From: Protopterus annectens
Lineage: Eukaryota; Chordata; Ceratodontiformes; Protopteridae
Direction of reading: 5' to 3'
DNA: 64,000 nt
Assembly (NCBI RefSeq): GCF_019279795.1
Contig: NC_056731.1
Location: 866,415,482-866,479,481 of the forward strand
In this document: positions 20,340 through 32,808 of the stretch, in pieces
Layout: each line of letters begins with the position of its first letter
Numbering within the stretch: the stretch's first letter is position 1
Translations under genes and position numbers: made by a program
Notes under the pieces: model-generated
The model's input: the letters and a program-made list of their open reading frames with translations, nothing else
Databases searched by the model: none
Told to the model about the DNA's origin: nothing

Positions 20340-23300
20340 TGAGGCAATAGTACCATTCACAATGTGCCTGCCCTCCTTTTTCTATTCAAATGTTTCATGG
20401 CATTGCATTCAGTTAGTATTCAAATATTTATTTTCACAAAATGTATTTCTCATAGCCTTCCTAATGTTTGTATTTTTACTTCTGGAAATCGTTAGACCTT
20501 CCTCAACCCAACTCATATCCACAAAAAATACACATCCTATATTCTTCAACAGTGAGTCTCCAAACATCTTCCCTAACCATAGTTTTCTGTTTAATTCTTT
20601 GTTTTTTTCAAATGCCTTTATTAAATTATCACTTAAGACATATGCAATTGTGCATTAATAAAAAGAGAACAAGCCATATTGACATGTTTATAGTTACATA
20701 CATTATACATCACATTCTTTTTTTTTGGTAACTATCTTCAGTCCAGCATTGCAGAAATTGTTCAAATTCCTGCCTTCCCACAAACCTCACCACTCTTCCT
20801 CTTCCTCCTGAACATTATTCTCCATGTATTATTCACACAAATTCCATTTATTTCTATGTAATTTGCTCCTTCCCTTTTCAAAAGATCCAAGTTCCAATTA
20901 TTTTATGTCTGTTGCATTGTTCAAAACTACAGATACAGTTTGTTTACACTTTGATTTCCATTTTCTAGTAATTACTTATTTGACAGTCACCAGAATTGAA
21001 CTTAACAAAGCCTTACTGTATCTAGGCAATTCATATTTTGTGCCCCAGCTCAAAAGAATAATTTCCTTAGTTACACCCATTTCCTCACCCAGTATTTCTG
21101 ACTGAGTACTCTGTAAGGAATTGCTAGTCTGCCAACTCATTATACTTGCAGAACATACGTTTCCAGTTGCCTCTTTCTTCTCCATCATACCTCTAACATT
21201 TGCTGTCTACCTGAGGAAAAATTCTTTGGAGTCTGCTTGGGGTTTAAAAATACCTGTGCAAACACTTCCAAGCAAAAATGGTATACCTTATAGATTTTGT
21301 TGCACACTTGGAAACCATGTATATTTCATCCCATTGTTCTCTTGTACATTGCTTATCCAGTCTCTCTTCCCAATCTTTTTTTACCTCCTCTGATTGACTC
21401 TTACAGTTGTCATGCAATATTATATGCCATACTAATTATCTCTTTTTAACAGCATCTTCTGTTCTAGGTTAATCTAAAACCTCTACCAGAGCAAGTATTC
21501 CAGTTATGATTTTCCTATCCCTTTCTCTTTGCCTATGTTCTGATATCAATCCCTGGTAAGGGAAAGCAGTCTCTAGCCTGCCTTCCAAATGTCTTCTTGG
21601 CCTCATCCCATTCTGTTACATTTCCCTCTCTAGTTATCTGCTCCCAACACCTTGGTTCCTTTGCCAGTTTTCTCCAGTAAGTTCCAGCCCCCTTTTGCCT
21701 ATTCTGTGTTACCTTACTAGCAGTCATACTTATTGGTAAAATCTCATTTCTGCATTCTCGTGTTGGCTTAGTTGTTAGAATACTTTCTGCTACTTAATGA
21801 ATATAATATTTTGCATGGCTGTTATACTCGTTAAGGATCTGCATACAAAATCCTGCTCTCTCCTTATTCTTTGAAATTCCTCACTGCTTCATCATCATCC
21901 CTTTCCACTTTGAATTATAACTTTTTGCTTGTGTTGCGTATATGCGTCTTAACTGTGTAGCTGGAAAATATCCTTCAAGTCATGTAATCCAAAACCACCT
22001 TGTTCTACTGGAAGAATCAATTTATCTTACTCAGCCCTTGGCTTTTTCCCCTCCCAGATAAATTCCTTCAACTCTTTTTTAGTTATTGTCCACAACATCT
22101 CCTCTGGTTGATAAAAATATGCCTGACCTGTGTATAAAACTAATGGGACTAAAACATTTTCACTGCTTGTATCTTACTAACCATATCCATTAATAAGAGC
22201 TTTCATTTTCTCAATTTTTGTATTTTCTTGTGTTTAGTCTCTTCCAACATATCCGTAGCTGCCATAACAGAAGCCCTTTTATTCCATACTTCATCTTATT
22301 GTGTCCCTATAAATATGGATACTGCTGAACCAGTTCATGTATGGGTGCATAATTTATGGCTGTTGCCTTTGTTTTATCTTTATTAATTTGAAAAGACTTA
22401 TTTTCTGTATTTAGCAGTTGCAAAATAATATCTTCTGCAAATAAAGCCGACTTTTCTTGATTAGTATACCAATTATATCCTTGAATTACTGAGTCCCTTA
22501 TTTTATTAAATGGTTTACTATGAAATGTCCGAAGTGCCTGTGCTCAACCGGCATGTTGTCAAAAGGTACGTTTTAAATGGGCAGCATGACAAACCAAAAT
22601 ACATTGACTACACTACAGTGAATGGGTAGTGTCGTTAGAGTGTCTGAGTTAGACATTCTGTGTGGAGATCGCAGTTCGGTGAGGAACAGGGAATTAACCC
22701 ATTTCCTCACTGTAGTTCAATCGTGGAGATGGTATATTTAATTTGCAGGGGGTGTGGGGGGTGCAGTGGGCATAGCCCCCCTGCAAAATGCTAAAATTAA
22801 CGTACCGTTGACTGTAGAGTGTAACGGTATGTTAAGGTGCATAGCATGGGTGACTGAAGTCACCTCCTGCTGTGTCAAATACATCAAACTACGGATGTCA
22901 ATGTGTTCATTTTCACCATGGCTGCTGTTTCGAAGTTCTGAATTTAGCATTTTGGGTCGACAGATGCAGTTTTGGATTTTCAATAGTTGCTGTTGTTGTG
23001 TCTTTCGGCTTTTCCCAGTTAAGGGTCGCCACAGCGGAACTCCGGTCCGCTAATGATTGGTAGTTGACAATAGTAAACCCTCTAAATGTAATGCAAACAA
23101 AAGAAAAGAGGATACTCCAGCCTGGTTCCCTTGTTCATACACAGCTTATCTGAGAGGAAACCACCCACTTGCCTCCAATCCTCATATGTCCTCCTAATTA
23201 ACCTTATAATTGAATCGGGGAATGCAAATGCTTCCATGGATTTCTCATAAATCTCAAATTACTCTGTTGAATTCTTTATCTGCATCAAGACCCAATAGAA

Positions 23301-24998
23301 GCAGTATTTTCTTACATCCTGCTTCTGTCTAGATTATCATTTTTTCTGTTAATGTCATCAGATGTTTGCCTCCTCTCCAAAAAACACATTGATCCATATT
23401 TATCAATGTTGACAGCACCTTTGCCGTTCTTTTTTTAGCTAGTATATACACACTTTACAATTGTCATTTAAAATTGAAATGGGTATATTTACCATCTTTA
23501 GTTATTACAGCCACCACAAGTTTCTTCCAATATGTTGGTGCTTCCCCTCCTTTTAAAATACAGTTAAACAAAACCTTCCAGATTTTTCTTCCCTCGCAAC
23601 TTCCAAACTTCCACAGGAATACCATCTGTTCCTGGAGACTTTCCTGCAGATTGATTAGACATCACTGCTTTTATCTCATCTACTCCTATCTTAACTGTTA
23701 ATTGTTGAGCCTCATCTACCTCTAGCTATGACATACTTAAGTCTTCCATAAATATTTCCATTTGTGCTTTTTCTTGATTTCCATATTTCTCTGCTGTGTA
23801 CAAATTTTCATAAAATTTCTGAAATATCTATAATACCTTTACAAGGATCTCTGGTTATTGTTCTTGTTATAGACTCCCTAACTTTGGCAACAACCCTTTC
23901 TAGTTTTTGTTGCCTAAGTTGTGCTAAAAATTTTTGTGCCTTGGAGTTATCAAAAGCAGTTATCTAACAGCAATCTTTCTAAACTCCTGTATATTATTTT
24001 CTCTCTAGCACTCTGCAGTTCCGCCTCCTCTCATCCTGTGACATTCCCTTTATTTTGCAATACTTAAACTTTTGTCAGCCCTTCTACATAATTTCTATTA
24101 CTACCATATCGCTTTTTCTTTTATTTCTACCATATATTAATCTCCATTTTCGTTTTATCCCACTCACTAGTTGTAACTTCTGAAGAAATTTTGATCTTCC
24201 CTAGTAACTGCTGGATAATTTCCCCTACACATTTCTTAAATTCCTCTCTTTTTAACAGGTAAATTATTCTCTTTTTAACAGGTAGTAGGAAAGCACCAGT
24301 GTCTCATTTTTGCTTCATCACCGTACATTTTATCATACTTTCTATTGATGCAAGATCTGAAATAGTTAACAGATGTGTGTCGAAGGTTTCAAGTAAATGT
24401 ACACGTTCCTGTGAAGTATGTCTACCTAGTCTAGCCAAGTTATTGCACCTTGGGGAATAATATGTAAATTCTCTGAGTTACTCCTACTGAATTCATATCT
24501 TCCATACAAAATGTTTTCAAACATTTCTTCAGAAATCTGCCCTATTTTGTTATATTTTCCCTTCTAGGTCCCCCAGATACATCCTTCAATTCCAGTCCTA
24601 ACCTATAAGTAATATTCCCTGCTGAAAACTGATTATTTCTTCCAGACTATAGCTCCATAAAAGCAGTTTTGGAGGAATATAAATGCATTTTAGCATAACC
24701 CTTCTCCCTTGCTAGTAGCCTGTTACAAACAAATAACCGTTATCTTTTTTTTTCTCTTCTGTCGCTATTGGAGCTCCTCTAGCAATTAGGATAATTACTC
24801 CACTTTTTGTTTGTCCCTGATATTCTGCTGAATATCTGTAATGAAATGCTTTATAACGTTCACATGCTCATATCTTTCCAAACGTATCTCCTTTTTGCAC
24901 TCTGCATTTCTTAATATAATTCAATGCTCTTACATTTTTGTATGTACCTGTAAGGCCATTTACATTGCAAAGTAATATGGATAGTGTAGCCATTATGA
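20340..24998 (-). pseudogene. L1-like LINE ORF2, decayed
   Basis: Read downward from 24998. MATLSILLCNVNGL near 24995-24950 is the start of an APE-type endonuclease in L1 ORF2. QSAGKSPGTDGIPVEVW near 23655-23605 matches the RT motif K-S-P-G-x-D-G. ALFAEDIILQLL near 22450-22410 is the catalytic box, with F-A-D-D changed to F-A-E-D, and NKDKTKATAINYAPI follows at once, as in L1. The region is full of stops and is split by a foreign insertion (22515-23065). The 3' limit near 20340 is uncertain and no poly(A) tail was identified. L1 ORF2 nicks DNA and reverse-transcribes its RNA at the nick. Confidence 0.75.
22515..23065. mobile_element. Composite SINE-like insertion inside the L1 remnant
   Basis: L1 homology is interrupted here. 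The right end (22985-23065) on the minus strand is the DANA/HE1-type tail also seen in SINE type B (gtggcgacccttaactggga, aagccgaaagacac). Near 22620-22690 the plus strand shows a tRNA-like head (gtagtgtcgttagagtgtct, then atcgcagttcgg). The two ends point in opposite directions, so this may be two insertions or a rearranged one. An 81-codon open frame inside has no recognised product. Confidence 0.45.
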
Positions 24999-26937
24999 TA
25001 AGAAGTTTTTGTTCCCATCCATTGTACATGACACCTCTTTTGAATGTGTATTTCCAGCTTCTGTGTTACATGCACACACTAATTGGCATGTTGATCTTTC
25101 AGACAGTTGTTTCTTGTCATCTCCATTTGAACCTGTGTCACATTTTACAAGACTTTTTATTTTTGACGAAAACCCTAACCAGCAAATAAAAAAAATACAT
25201 TTCCAGAACACCTCTATACATAGTTCTCAACCAGTCAGAGACAAATCCAGAAACAGTGAGACAATCGAGGATACTTTTAAAATATTAGTTCTGTTAACTT
25301 GAGACATTGACAGATTTAGAGAATGTGAATTAATATACATTTCCTGTTGTAAAAGAAGTCCACAACTTCAATTATTGTCATTATTAAGTGCAGTTCATCA
25401 CCTTTACTCCAAAAGTCACCAGTTTTAAGAGGGATTAAGAGAGGCCGTGCTAAAATATGAGTCAAAATCAGGTATGTCCCTGAAAAATCAGGGATAGTCA
25501 GGAGGTATGCTTCTATAACTGATTAACTTTAAAACAAGCACACAAAAAATATGTGCATATTCAAAAAATGAAGTTTAACCCTCCTGATAGAAATAATTGC
25601 CCCAAAATGACACCTCCACCCACAGGGATTACCTAACCTAAAATTAAGGGTACCCATGCTGAAGCGCATGTTATAGCCCCCACTTACACCGATTGCTGCC
25701 TGTTCTTATTCACTTTCAGAAAACATTAACTTTTAACCTTAAGAAAAAGTGCATTGGCTATCTTTAAATAAAACTAAATTATACACAGTTTATTAAATGC
25801 ACTGATGTATTAAGGCTGTTAGGAAAGCTGCTATTTGTTTTTCGCTTCCAGTAATTTCAAACTTTATTTTTTAATGAAATGCTTGCCCTTGTACATTTAA
25901 GTTTTGCATTTCCCTAAACAAACAGTGTTCAGAACTCTCAAGATTAATTGCTTGCACCTACAGACAGTCTGTTTCCATGAGAACAGAAAGTACAACTGCC
26001 TTTAGCTGCAGACTTCTTAACCCACTGAGCTTTTGCTAAAGGAAAGAAAAAAACAAGCTAAGATCATTCCATGTGCAAGAATCTTAGCACTTTTCTTGGT
26101 AATCATCATTTTGTCATCTTTTCCATGCCTACTTGCTTAAGAAAGCACTTGTTAGATTAAGCCAAGGACATTAATTCAAACATTCACCTATGCAAAAATA
26201 AGCGAAAATATCTCAACTCTACATATAATCTGTGCACTTTTACATCCCATCCCCCACCCCAACAGCCCAAGATTACAGCATATTAACTTAAACTTGCTCC
26301 TGTCCAGCCTTTCATCTCTTTTTACATTGTAATATCTATATTTTTAAAGCTATAAAAGTACCTGTTTACTTTAATGTCTTTATCCTGTACAATTACTGAA
26401 AAGACTTACCCCCACATTTATGATATCCCTGACTATATACTACACTAATCTGCTTTACTATATAACATGCAGTTTTATATCATTAAATGTTTTATACAAA
26501 TGCTATTACAAAGTTGTTATACGTACAGTTGCTTTTTTCCCTTCTGTGTCCTTCTAAACATTAATGACATAAAGTGATATATATGCTTCACAGTTCACCC
26601 ACAAGTTTAACATCATCATTAAAAGTCCAATTTTTCCCAGACACTTTTTCTTGCAAAGCCATATTTCACAAATGTGATTGATGCTTTATAATTTCACATT
26701 TATTCACTAATTTCAGTGTTGCTGGTCTTCCTGTTCATCTCTGTCTCCCAGCACCAGACTCTAGTTCAAGTCGGTGGTATTCACAATTTATTTGGTCAAC
26801 TTCTGTGCCCTTTTCTGTCTCTCAAGCATTTTCATTTGGAACATTGGAAAATATTTCACTGGCAAAATTCTCTTTGAGCTTTATTGTCAGAAGAATGAGA
26901 AGCAGAGTCCCCTTTTGTTTAATGGCTCGTGTTTTGG
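24999..26937. other. Possible L1 5' sequence, then no recognisable gene
   Basis: 24999-25320 carries short overlapping open frames next to the L1 ORF2 start and may be the end of ORF1 or a linker, without clear motifs. 25320-26937 is AT-rich and shows no domain, repeat pair or terminal motif that I can recognise. Confidence 0.5.
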
Positions 26938-26989
26938 ATAGATTTCTAGGTTCATAGGGTAGTACTAGGCTATCGGCCCTAGGGCCTGT

Positions 26990-29815
26990 ACAAGCCTAGC
27001 CATAACAATTCCCTGGCTATTTCTTCCCACACTATTTACTTCCCTGGACCCCTGTCTAGCAGGGCAACTGACGTGATCCCTGGGGTGAATTTCCTTTCTT
27101 CCATCCAATCATCAAGGTTCCTTTTGAAGAGGGCCAAAGAGGTGCTCTGCTTGACATGTATAGGCAGTCTATTCCAGAGTCTGGGGAGTCTCTGGGTCAG
27201 GAACCTATCCCTCCAGCATGTTTTGTTTATTGTGATGACAAGGTTTAGTTCCCTGGAGCGTGTGGCTCTGAGGGATTGGGATTTCTTTAAGTGTAGCATG
27301 TCCAACAGCAATGGATTTGACATGGCCTTGCATGTTAAGCAGAGATCACCTCGGAGTAGACGATATGCGACAGAGTATAGCTGGAGTTTTTTAAGGCGGT
27401 CAGCATAGGGCATCTGTTTTAGGCCTGTGATTCTTTTAGTGAGGTATTTCTGGGGCCTTTCCAGTTGTTGCAGATGTCTTGAGAGGTACATACCAAATGG
27501 GGCGTTGTATTCTATAATGGATCTAATAAGGGATGAGTACAATGGGAGTGTGACCTCCTTTTTTCTGGATGAAAAGCCTTTAGTGATGAAGTGTGCCACA
27601 TAGAAGGATTTCCTGACTGTTATGGCGACGTGGTTATTGAAGGTGAGACCACTGTCCACCTGTGTCCGTAAGTGTCTTATCACTCTTTCGGTGTTTAGTG
27701 TACTGCCACCTATGTGTTAATTCACTGGTACACGTTTTTTTTCCAAAGGGGATAACTATACATTTCTTGGCATTAAGCTTGAGCCCATGGCTCTGGCACC
27801 AAGCATCTGTTTCTATAAGGCCCTTTTGTAGAGTATCAACATCATTTGGGGATTCAATAATGGCTCCCAGTTTGCAGTCATCTGCAAACTTTGTTAGCCA
27901 GAGTCCCTTAGTGTTGGCCTGTACTTCAGAGAAGTAGATGCCAAACAAAAGAGGTCCCAGGACTGAACCCTGAGGTACTCCAGTTGTCTGCAGCTGGATT
28001 TGGAGTCAGCTACTTTTACAGTGTGGGTTCTGTCAGTAAGCCAATTGGCAACCCATCAAGTGACATAGGGATTAATGCCCAGCTTAGTACGTTTATTTAT
28101 GATTCCAGAGTGGGGGATGGTGTCAAAGGCCTAGGCGAGGTCCAGATAGGCTGTGTGGACTGTCTTACCCTCGTCCACGGCTCTGGAGACTGATTCGAAG
28201 AAGTCAATCAGGTTCAGGAGACAAGATCAGCCCTTCACAAACTCAAACTGGGTGGGGACCAGTGTTTTAAGGTTGCCAGTGTCTTTGTTTATACGTTCTA
28301 TGACCTTGCAGATCAGGCTCGTCAGACTGATGGGGTGGTAGTTCCCGGGATCCAAGGTGGATCCCCCCTTGTGAAGTGGGATAACTGTAGCTGTGCGCCA
28401 CTCAGTGGGCATAAAGCCTGAGGTGAGGGTATGATTAAACGTGACACTTGCGTGAGGTGCCAGTTCATTTTGTAGTTCATGTAGTACACAGCCCAGGATG
28501 TCATCTGGTCCCATGGATGCTGTATTCTTAGCTTTGGAGAGTGCGTTTTTTTACCTGTGTGACCATTATTACCGGAATTTGGCAATCTTCCGGTATTGAG
28601 ATGGACCATTTAGGGGGTGGGGGGGTGAAGTTGGCACTAAATCGATCTGCCAGGATATTGGCAATATCCTTTGGATCAGTATATTTAATGCCATTCTGTT
28701 GTAGCTCAGAGCAGATCTGAGCATTGCCATTTAGATTCTTGACATAGTTACAGCATGCCTTGTGGTTGTCTTTGGAATCTTTGGCAATTTTATTTTCGTA
28801 ACTAGCTTTGGAGGCTTTTATGAGGGATCTCAGCTTCTTACTGAGGCTGGTAAGGGAGTTTTTTGCATCCTGGGATTTTCCTCTTTTCTGCAACAGTTTC
28901 TTCCTTTTGTTGTAAAGTTTGTTTATGGCAGGAGACCACCAGATTGGCTTTCTTTTTTGGAGGAGAGCATCTTGGTTCTATTTGGGATGGCACGATTCAT
29001 GCATGAGTGGATGTGCTCGTACAGTGCCTTAGTGTAGGACTCAGCAGTCGAATTTTCAGTTCCCGTCTGCATGGGTGTCATGAAGTTTGTAACGTCTGAC
29101 TTGAGAAGCATGAAGTTGGCTTTGGAGAAGTTTTTTATGAGGTTTCCTTACTGGGGGATGGGGGCGGGATGTGGATGTTAAGGGTGATTAGCTTATGGTC
29201 TGACCTGACCAATGAGGGGGTGATCATAGGTGTGGAGCATCGATTTCCCATGTTGGTAATGACCAGGTCTAGGATATTGGAGCCCCTGGTGGGACTATGG
29301 ATTAGTTGATCCAGGGCATTGGAATTTATGAATTCCAAGAACCGTTGGGCAAAGGTGTTGGTACATGAGTAGTTTTCCCAGTTAATGGCAGGGTAGTTGA
29401 AATCACCCAGTATTAGGGTGTTTGGTTGTGTATTAATATTTTCCAGTATGTTTAGAAAGATGTAGTGAGAATCTTGGGGCATGGTGGGGGATCTGTAGCA
29501 AGCTACAATTTAGATTGCAGTCTTACCTAGTGTTAGTTGCACCTGGAGAATTTCAGACGCATTGTGTTGGGCAGCTAACCTGGTGGTGTGAATATCCTTG
29601 GTGAATATGGACACTCCTCCACCTTTAGTGTTTCAATCCTGGTTTGGTGTCCGAAAAGTGTGGTAAGAGTTGTAGCCTGGTATTGCAGGGGTGCTCTCTG
29701 GAGCCTTGAACCAGGTTTCAGTTACTGCACAGATATCAATGTTCCCCATTTTTAGGAGTGCCTCGAGAAAGTGCATTTTGAGGTTTAGACTTCTAGCATT
29801 ACCTTCAGATTTTGC
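26990..29815 (-). pseudogene. LINE-A ORF2: APE endonuclease and reverse transcriptase
   Basis: Endonuclease: near 29740-29700 AVTETWFKAP, near 29600 GGGVSIF, near 29420 LILGDFNYPAINW, near 29190 RSDHKLITL, the last being the catalytic S-D-H box. RT: SMGPDDILGCVLHEL near 28520-28475, WRTATVIPLHKGG near 28395, NPHTSLTSL-like segment near 28325, and TKFADDCKLGAI near 27890 with an intact F-A-D-D. The C-terminal domain (27683-27036) reads VTLPLYSSLIRSIIEYN and LLRGDLCLTCKAM, then NRLPIHVK. Frames change near 28900, 28600, 28230 and 27660. CR1 ORF2 performs target-primed reverse transcription. Confidence 0.85.
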
Positions 29816-29828
29816 ATGCTTGTACCTG

Positions 29829-30805
29829 TTATGGTAGTGGTTTTGTCCTTTGAACTTTGCCTAAAAAAGGCACTATAGGGGTGGCAAGAACCTTAGCCAG
29901 TAACCTGAATCCCAGGAGCGACAGGTGCAGACCATCTCTGGCAAAGCATCGTGGTCTGTCGATCATGTTGTCCCAGGCAGATAGATACTGGATCGCCTTT
30001 GAATGACACCAGAAGCTTAGCCAATTGTTGAAGTCAGTCATTTTGTCCTTATATTGTGGTATCACTCTGGGCGAAGGCAGGATGCTACTCAGGGCTAGGG
30101 TCATACCTGCCTGGGCCACATGATCCAAGAGCTCTTCCATGTCTCTTTTCATGTAGTCCAGGAAGGTACGTCTCAAGGCATTCATTCCAACATGGACAAT
30201 GACAGAGTCATATTTGTACTTGTTGTGGAGTGACTTGAGTGCATGAGTTATGTGGTTGATCCTGGCACCCGACAGGCAGCTCACTGTAATTTTCTCCTTG
30301 TTCAGCCTGGAGAGTGGGACATCAGTGTGTCTGTCTATAGAGTCGCTTATGACTAAAGTGTTAGGTGCGTTGTCTTTCCTTAGGGGCTGTTGCTGGGTGG
30401 CACACTGGTGTTGTGAGCTATGTGACACTTTGGTTGTGATTGGTGTTTGTTTGCGTTTCAGCTTTGGAGGTCCTTGTTGCTTGGGCAGGTTACAGTTAAG
30501 GGCCTCCGCATATGTGGATTTAGTGTTGCTATGTGTGGGTGTTGGTGGTGTGAGTTTAGAAGGGCTATGTGTTGCTTGAGGTTACTTCAGGTATTAACCT
30601 TCTCCTTTTGACTGTCTAGCACAGTCTTGGGTGGAGAGAGCTTTGCTTCCAGTTTGGCTATGTAAGTGCATCTCTCACAGGTTGTAGTGTTGGGTGGTAG
30701 GAGGAGAGGGTCGTCTGTATACATTAGGCAATTGCTGCATTGCCCCAGTATGCCCAGATTCACCAGGTGGACAGGAGAAATCAACGGAAGCTGATCCTTG
30801 GACAT
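29829..30805 (-). pseudogene. LINE-A ORF1: PHD-like zinc cluster and SGNH esterase
   Basis: The start at 30805 (MSKDQLPLISP) leads into CSNC, then CERC about 25 residues later, a PHD-like arrangement. A coiled-coil-like IAKLEAKL follows. The frame breaks between 30587 and 30428, then the esterase runs on: TLVISDSIDRH (block I, catalytic Ser in the D-S pair), VIVHVGMNAL (block III, G-x-N), and ARDGLHLSLLGF (block V, Asp and His). The triad residues Ser, Asp and His are therefore all present. The role of the esterase in CR1-like elements is unknown; lipid or membrane interaction has been proposed. One frameshift makes this copy a pseudogene. Confidence 0.82.
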
Positions 30806-31590
30806 GCCTGGTTTGGTGTTTTTTTTTTTTTTGAAAAGTATAGGAGCTGTTTTCCCTTACCTTAGCAAGGTACTTTGCAATTATAGGCCGTTTAGTGCCT
30901 ATGATTAACTTCTCCTTATTAATAAATAGAGTTGAGTGCTTGTATCAGTTTAAGGCTTCCTAGTGCTTTCCAGCAGGTATTAGAGCAAGTGCCAGTCACA
31001 GGGATGCTTAAAGGTAAGATGAAAAAAATGGTTTATCCTAAACACTGCAGTGTGCACTAGAGAAGTTAGATGTGAAAGTAGTTAACTTAAGTTTTACCTG
31101 TCTAAAATGTTAAGCTTTAGTGGAGAATCACTATTTTTAAAACAGCAAGATAGGTTGAAAGGGGGTGATCACTTTTGTATACCGATACTATGGAATACAG
31201 TAGAATGGCCAATAAATTTAAATGGTTGAAGGGGAGTGATTTCACAAAATGATAATTTTGTGCTTACTCACAGAAGCCAGTGAAAGCAGAGAGGAAATGA
31301 GATATATGGTCAAATTAACATAAGAGGCAGGCAACTAGAAAGACAGGAAACATTTCTGCCTGACTCACAAGAGACAGAGCTATGGTGTCTTTTGAAGTTT
31401 TAGTATGCATTTAAAAGGAGAACACAAACAAAGCACAAGGTAAAGAAAACAAATCACAGCACTCAAAATATAAAAAGACAATAAACTAATACAAAATACA
31501 ACAAATAAAAAGCAAATCAACTTTCCCTCACAGCAAAGTATAGCAGAGTCTGGGTGAGCCTTTCCAATAAATATTATTTCTATATAATAT

Positions 31591-32533
31591 CTATCTATAT
31601 TATATAATAATTCTATATTTCTTCCTTACACTGTTCTGCATCAAAAAATGTCTGATTCTCCAGGAAAAAATATTCTGAAGACAGCTGGATACAGCATCTT
31701 GAATCTCACACCTGCCTCTTAACATTCTGTGATTGCTGGGATAAATTTGTTCCTCTTCTGCCAGGTGTACAGTGAGTAATCTTTTTCCACAAACACTCTG
31801 CTTTCTCCAGTTTTTAACTCTTTGCCCCTGTGCTATGATTTTGTCAGAATCTACCCTTTCTGCTGGTATGATTGCATCCTTACTAGCACAGATGTTGGCT
31901 GCTTTCTCATTGCCAGGTTTTGATCATACACTCACTGGTCTCATCCAGTTAACTCATCCTGCTGCAGATTACCAGTTCATTTGCTTATTTGCTTTCATAA
32001 AATTAATGCAGTTTGTTTCTTCCAGTTTCTCTGGTACAGCGGAAAATCTCAGGTTTCTGTGCTGTGCTTCTAACAAATCATTTTTGAAGCAGCTTTTCTT
32101 GAGAAGTCTCTTACTCAGCCAGCCTTTTCTTCATTTTGTCCTCTGATATTTGTATTTTTATCAGTTCATCTAAGTAGCTAGTTAAAGCTTATTCTATTTT
32201 CCAACCTTTTGTTGTTTGAGTTGATGTATTAATTCAATGTGTCATTTATTTTAACTAGATCTAAATATATTTGATTTATTTTTTCCTCCAAATTGCTGGA
32301 CACCATCTCTTGTACCAAAGCTGGATCATGAACTACTTTTTGCTGAACAGCTGCAGGATTCTTCCCAGTCTGTGTTTTCTCTTCACCTTTTCCAGCTGAT
32401 GTTCATTCAAGTTCTCTAAATTACTTCTTTGCTGGTATCCATCCAGTGTGCTTACTAGCCAGTAACTGAATTTTAATCAAATGGCAGAATTACTAGCTCA
32501 TATTTTGCAGTTTCTTTTTTCACTCTGGTAGAG
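31591..32533 (-). pseudogene. Possible L1 ORF1-like remnant (left part)
   Basis: On the minus strand 32370-32200 reads NPAAVQQKVVHDPALVQEM then SSNLEEKINQIYLDLVKIND, a coiled-coil-like, L1-ORF1-like stretch. Further on (31960-31790) short segments such as RPVSVWSKPGNEKAAN follow. The sequence stops at 32533 where PLE-II starts, and similar AT-rich sequence continues after 42755. The assignment rests on a heptad-like pattern and general resemblance only. Confidence 0.3.
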
Positions 32534-32543
32534 TTGAAATTAA
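32534..32543. repeat. Candidate target-site duplication of PLE-II (left)
   Basis: ttgaaattaa stands directly before the PLE-II left terminus and recurs at 42745-42754. It is short and AT-rich, so chance is possible. Confidence 0.4.
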
Positions 32544-32808
32544 CAAATATAGACAATCGAAAAACTGAAGGTACTGAAGACACCAACAAGCTTGCGAGAA
32601 GTTTAAAAATGTATTAATAATGAGCCAACAAGATTAAGTGCTTTCGTCAGTCTATAACCAAGACTTCATCAGAATCTAAAAATTCAGCAAACTACAAATT
32701 TAAATAATAAAAAATCACATGACCACCACTTTGTTAACCCTATATTATCAAGTGCAAATGAAGGTAGTTGTTAGAACATAAGGTGCAGGGTTTATACTTT
32801 GTATGAAC
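32544..32808 (-). repeat. PLE-II left terminal repeat (inverted copy)
   Basis: It is the reverse complement of 42407-42712 with scattered differences, for example aactgaaggtactgaagaca against tgtcttcagtaccttcagtt. It carries the element's 3'-end sequence in reversed orientation, including the hammerhead-like motif on the minus strand. Confidence 0.88.
32642..32672 (-). ncRNA. Hammerhead-ribozyme-like motif C-left
   Basis: On the minus strand CTGATGA (32672-32666), A, then GTC (32664-32662) pairing with GAC (32648-32646), directly followed by GAAA (32645-32642) and GCACTTAATC. The outer stem II pair is G-C here and A-T in the right terminus. Confidence 0.6.

Larger units (their letters stand above)
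26938..31590 (-). mobile_element. LINE-A: nearly full-length CR1-like LINE
   Basis: On the minus strand it has a 5' untranslated region (31590-30806), ORF1 with a PHD-like zinc cluster and an esterase, ORF2 with APE endonuclease and RT, and a 3' tail ending at about 26938 with the family motif (complement of taggttcatagg). It is about 4.65 kb. The 5' end is supported by homology to the separate 5' copy at 61420-62540: 'agccagtgaaagcagagagg' on the plus strand near 31275 and the tatattttga-like promoter segment near 31470. An ORF1 with PHD and esterase domains is established for CR1-like elements. Confidence 0.88.

Noticed and set aside
27073..27408. 111-codon plus-strand frame and similar ones at 27662-28193
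   Set aside because: These are antisense to LINE-A ORF2, whose own frame has clear RT homology.
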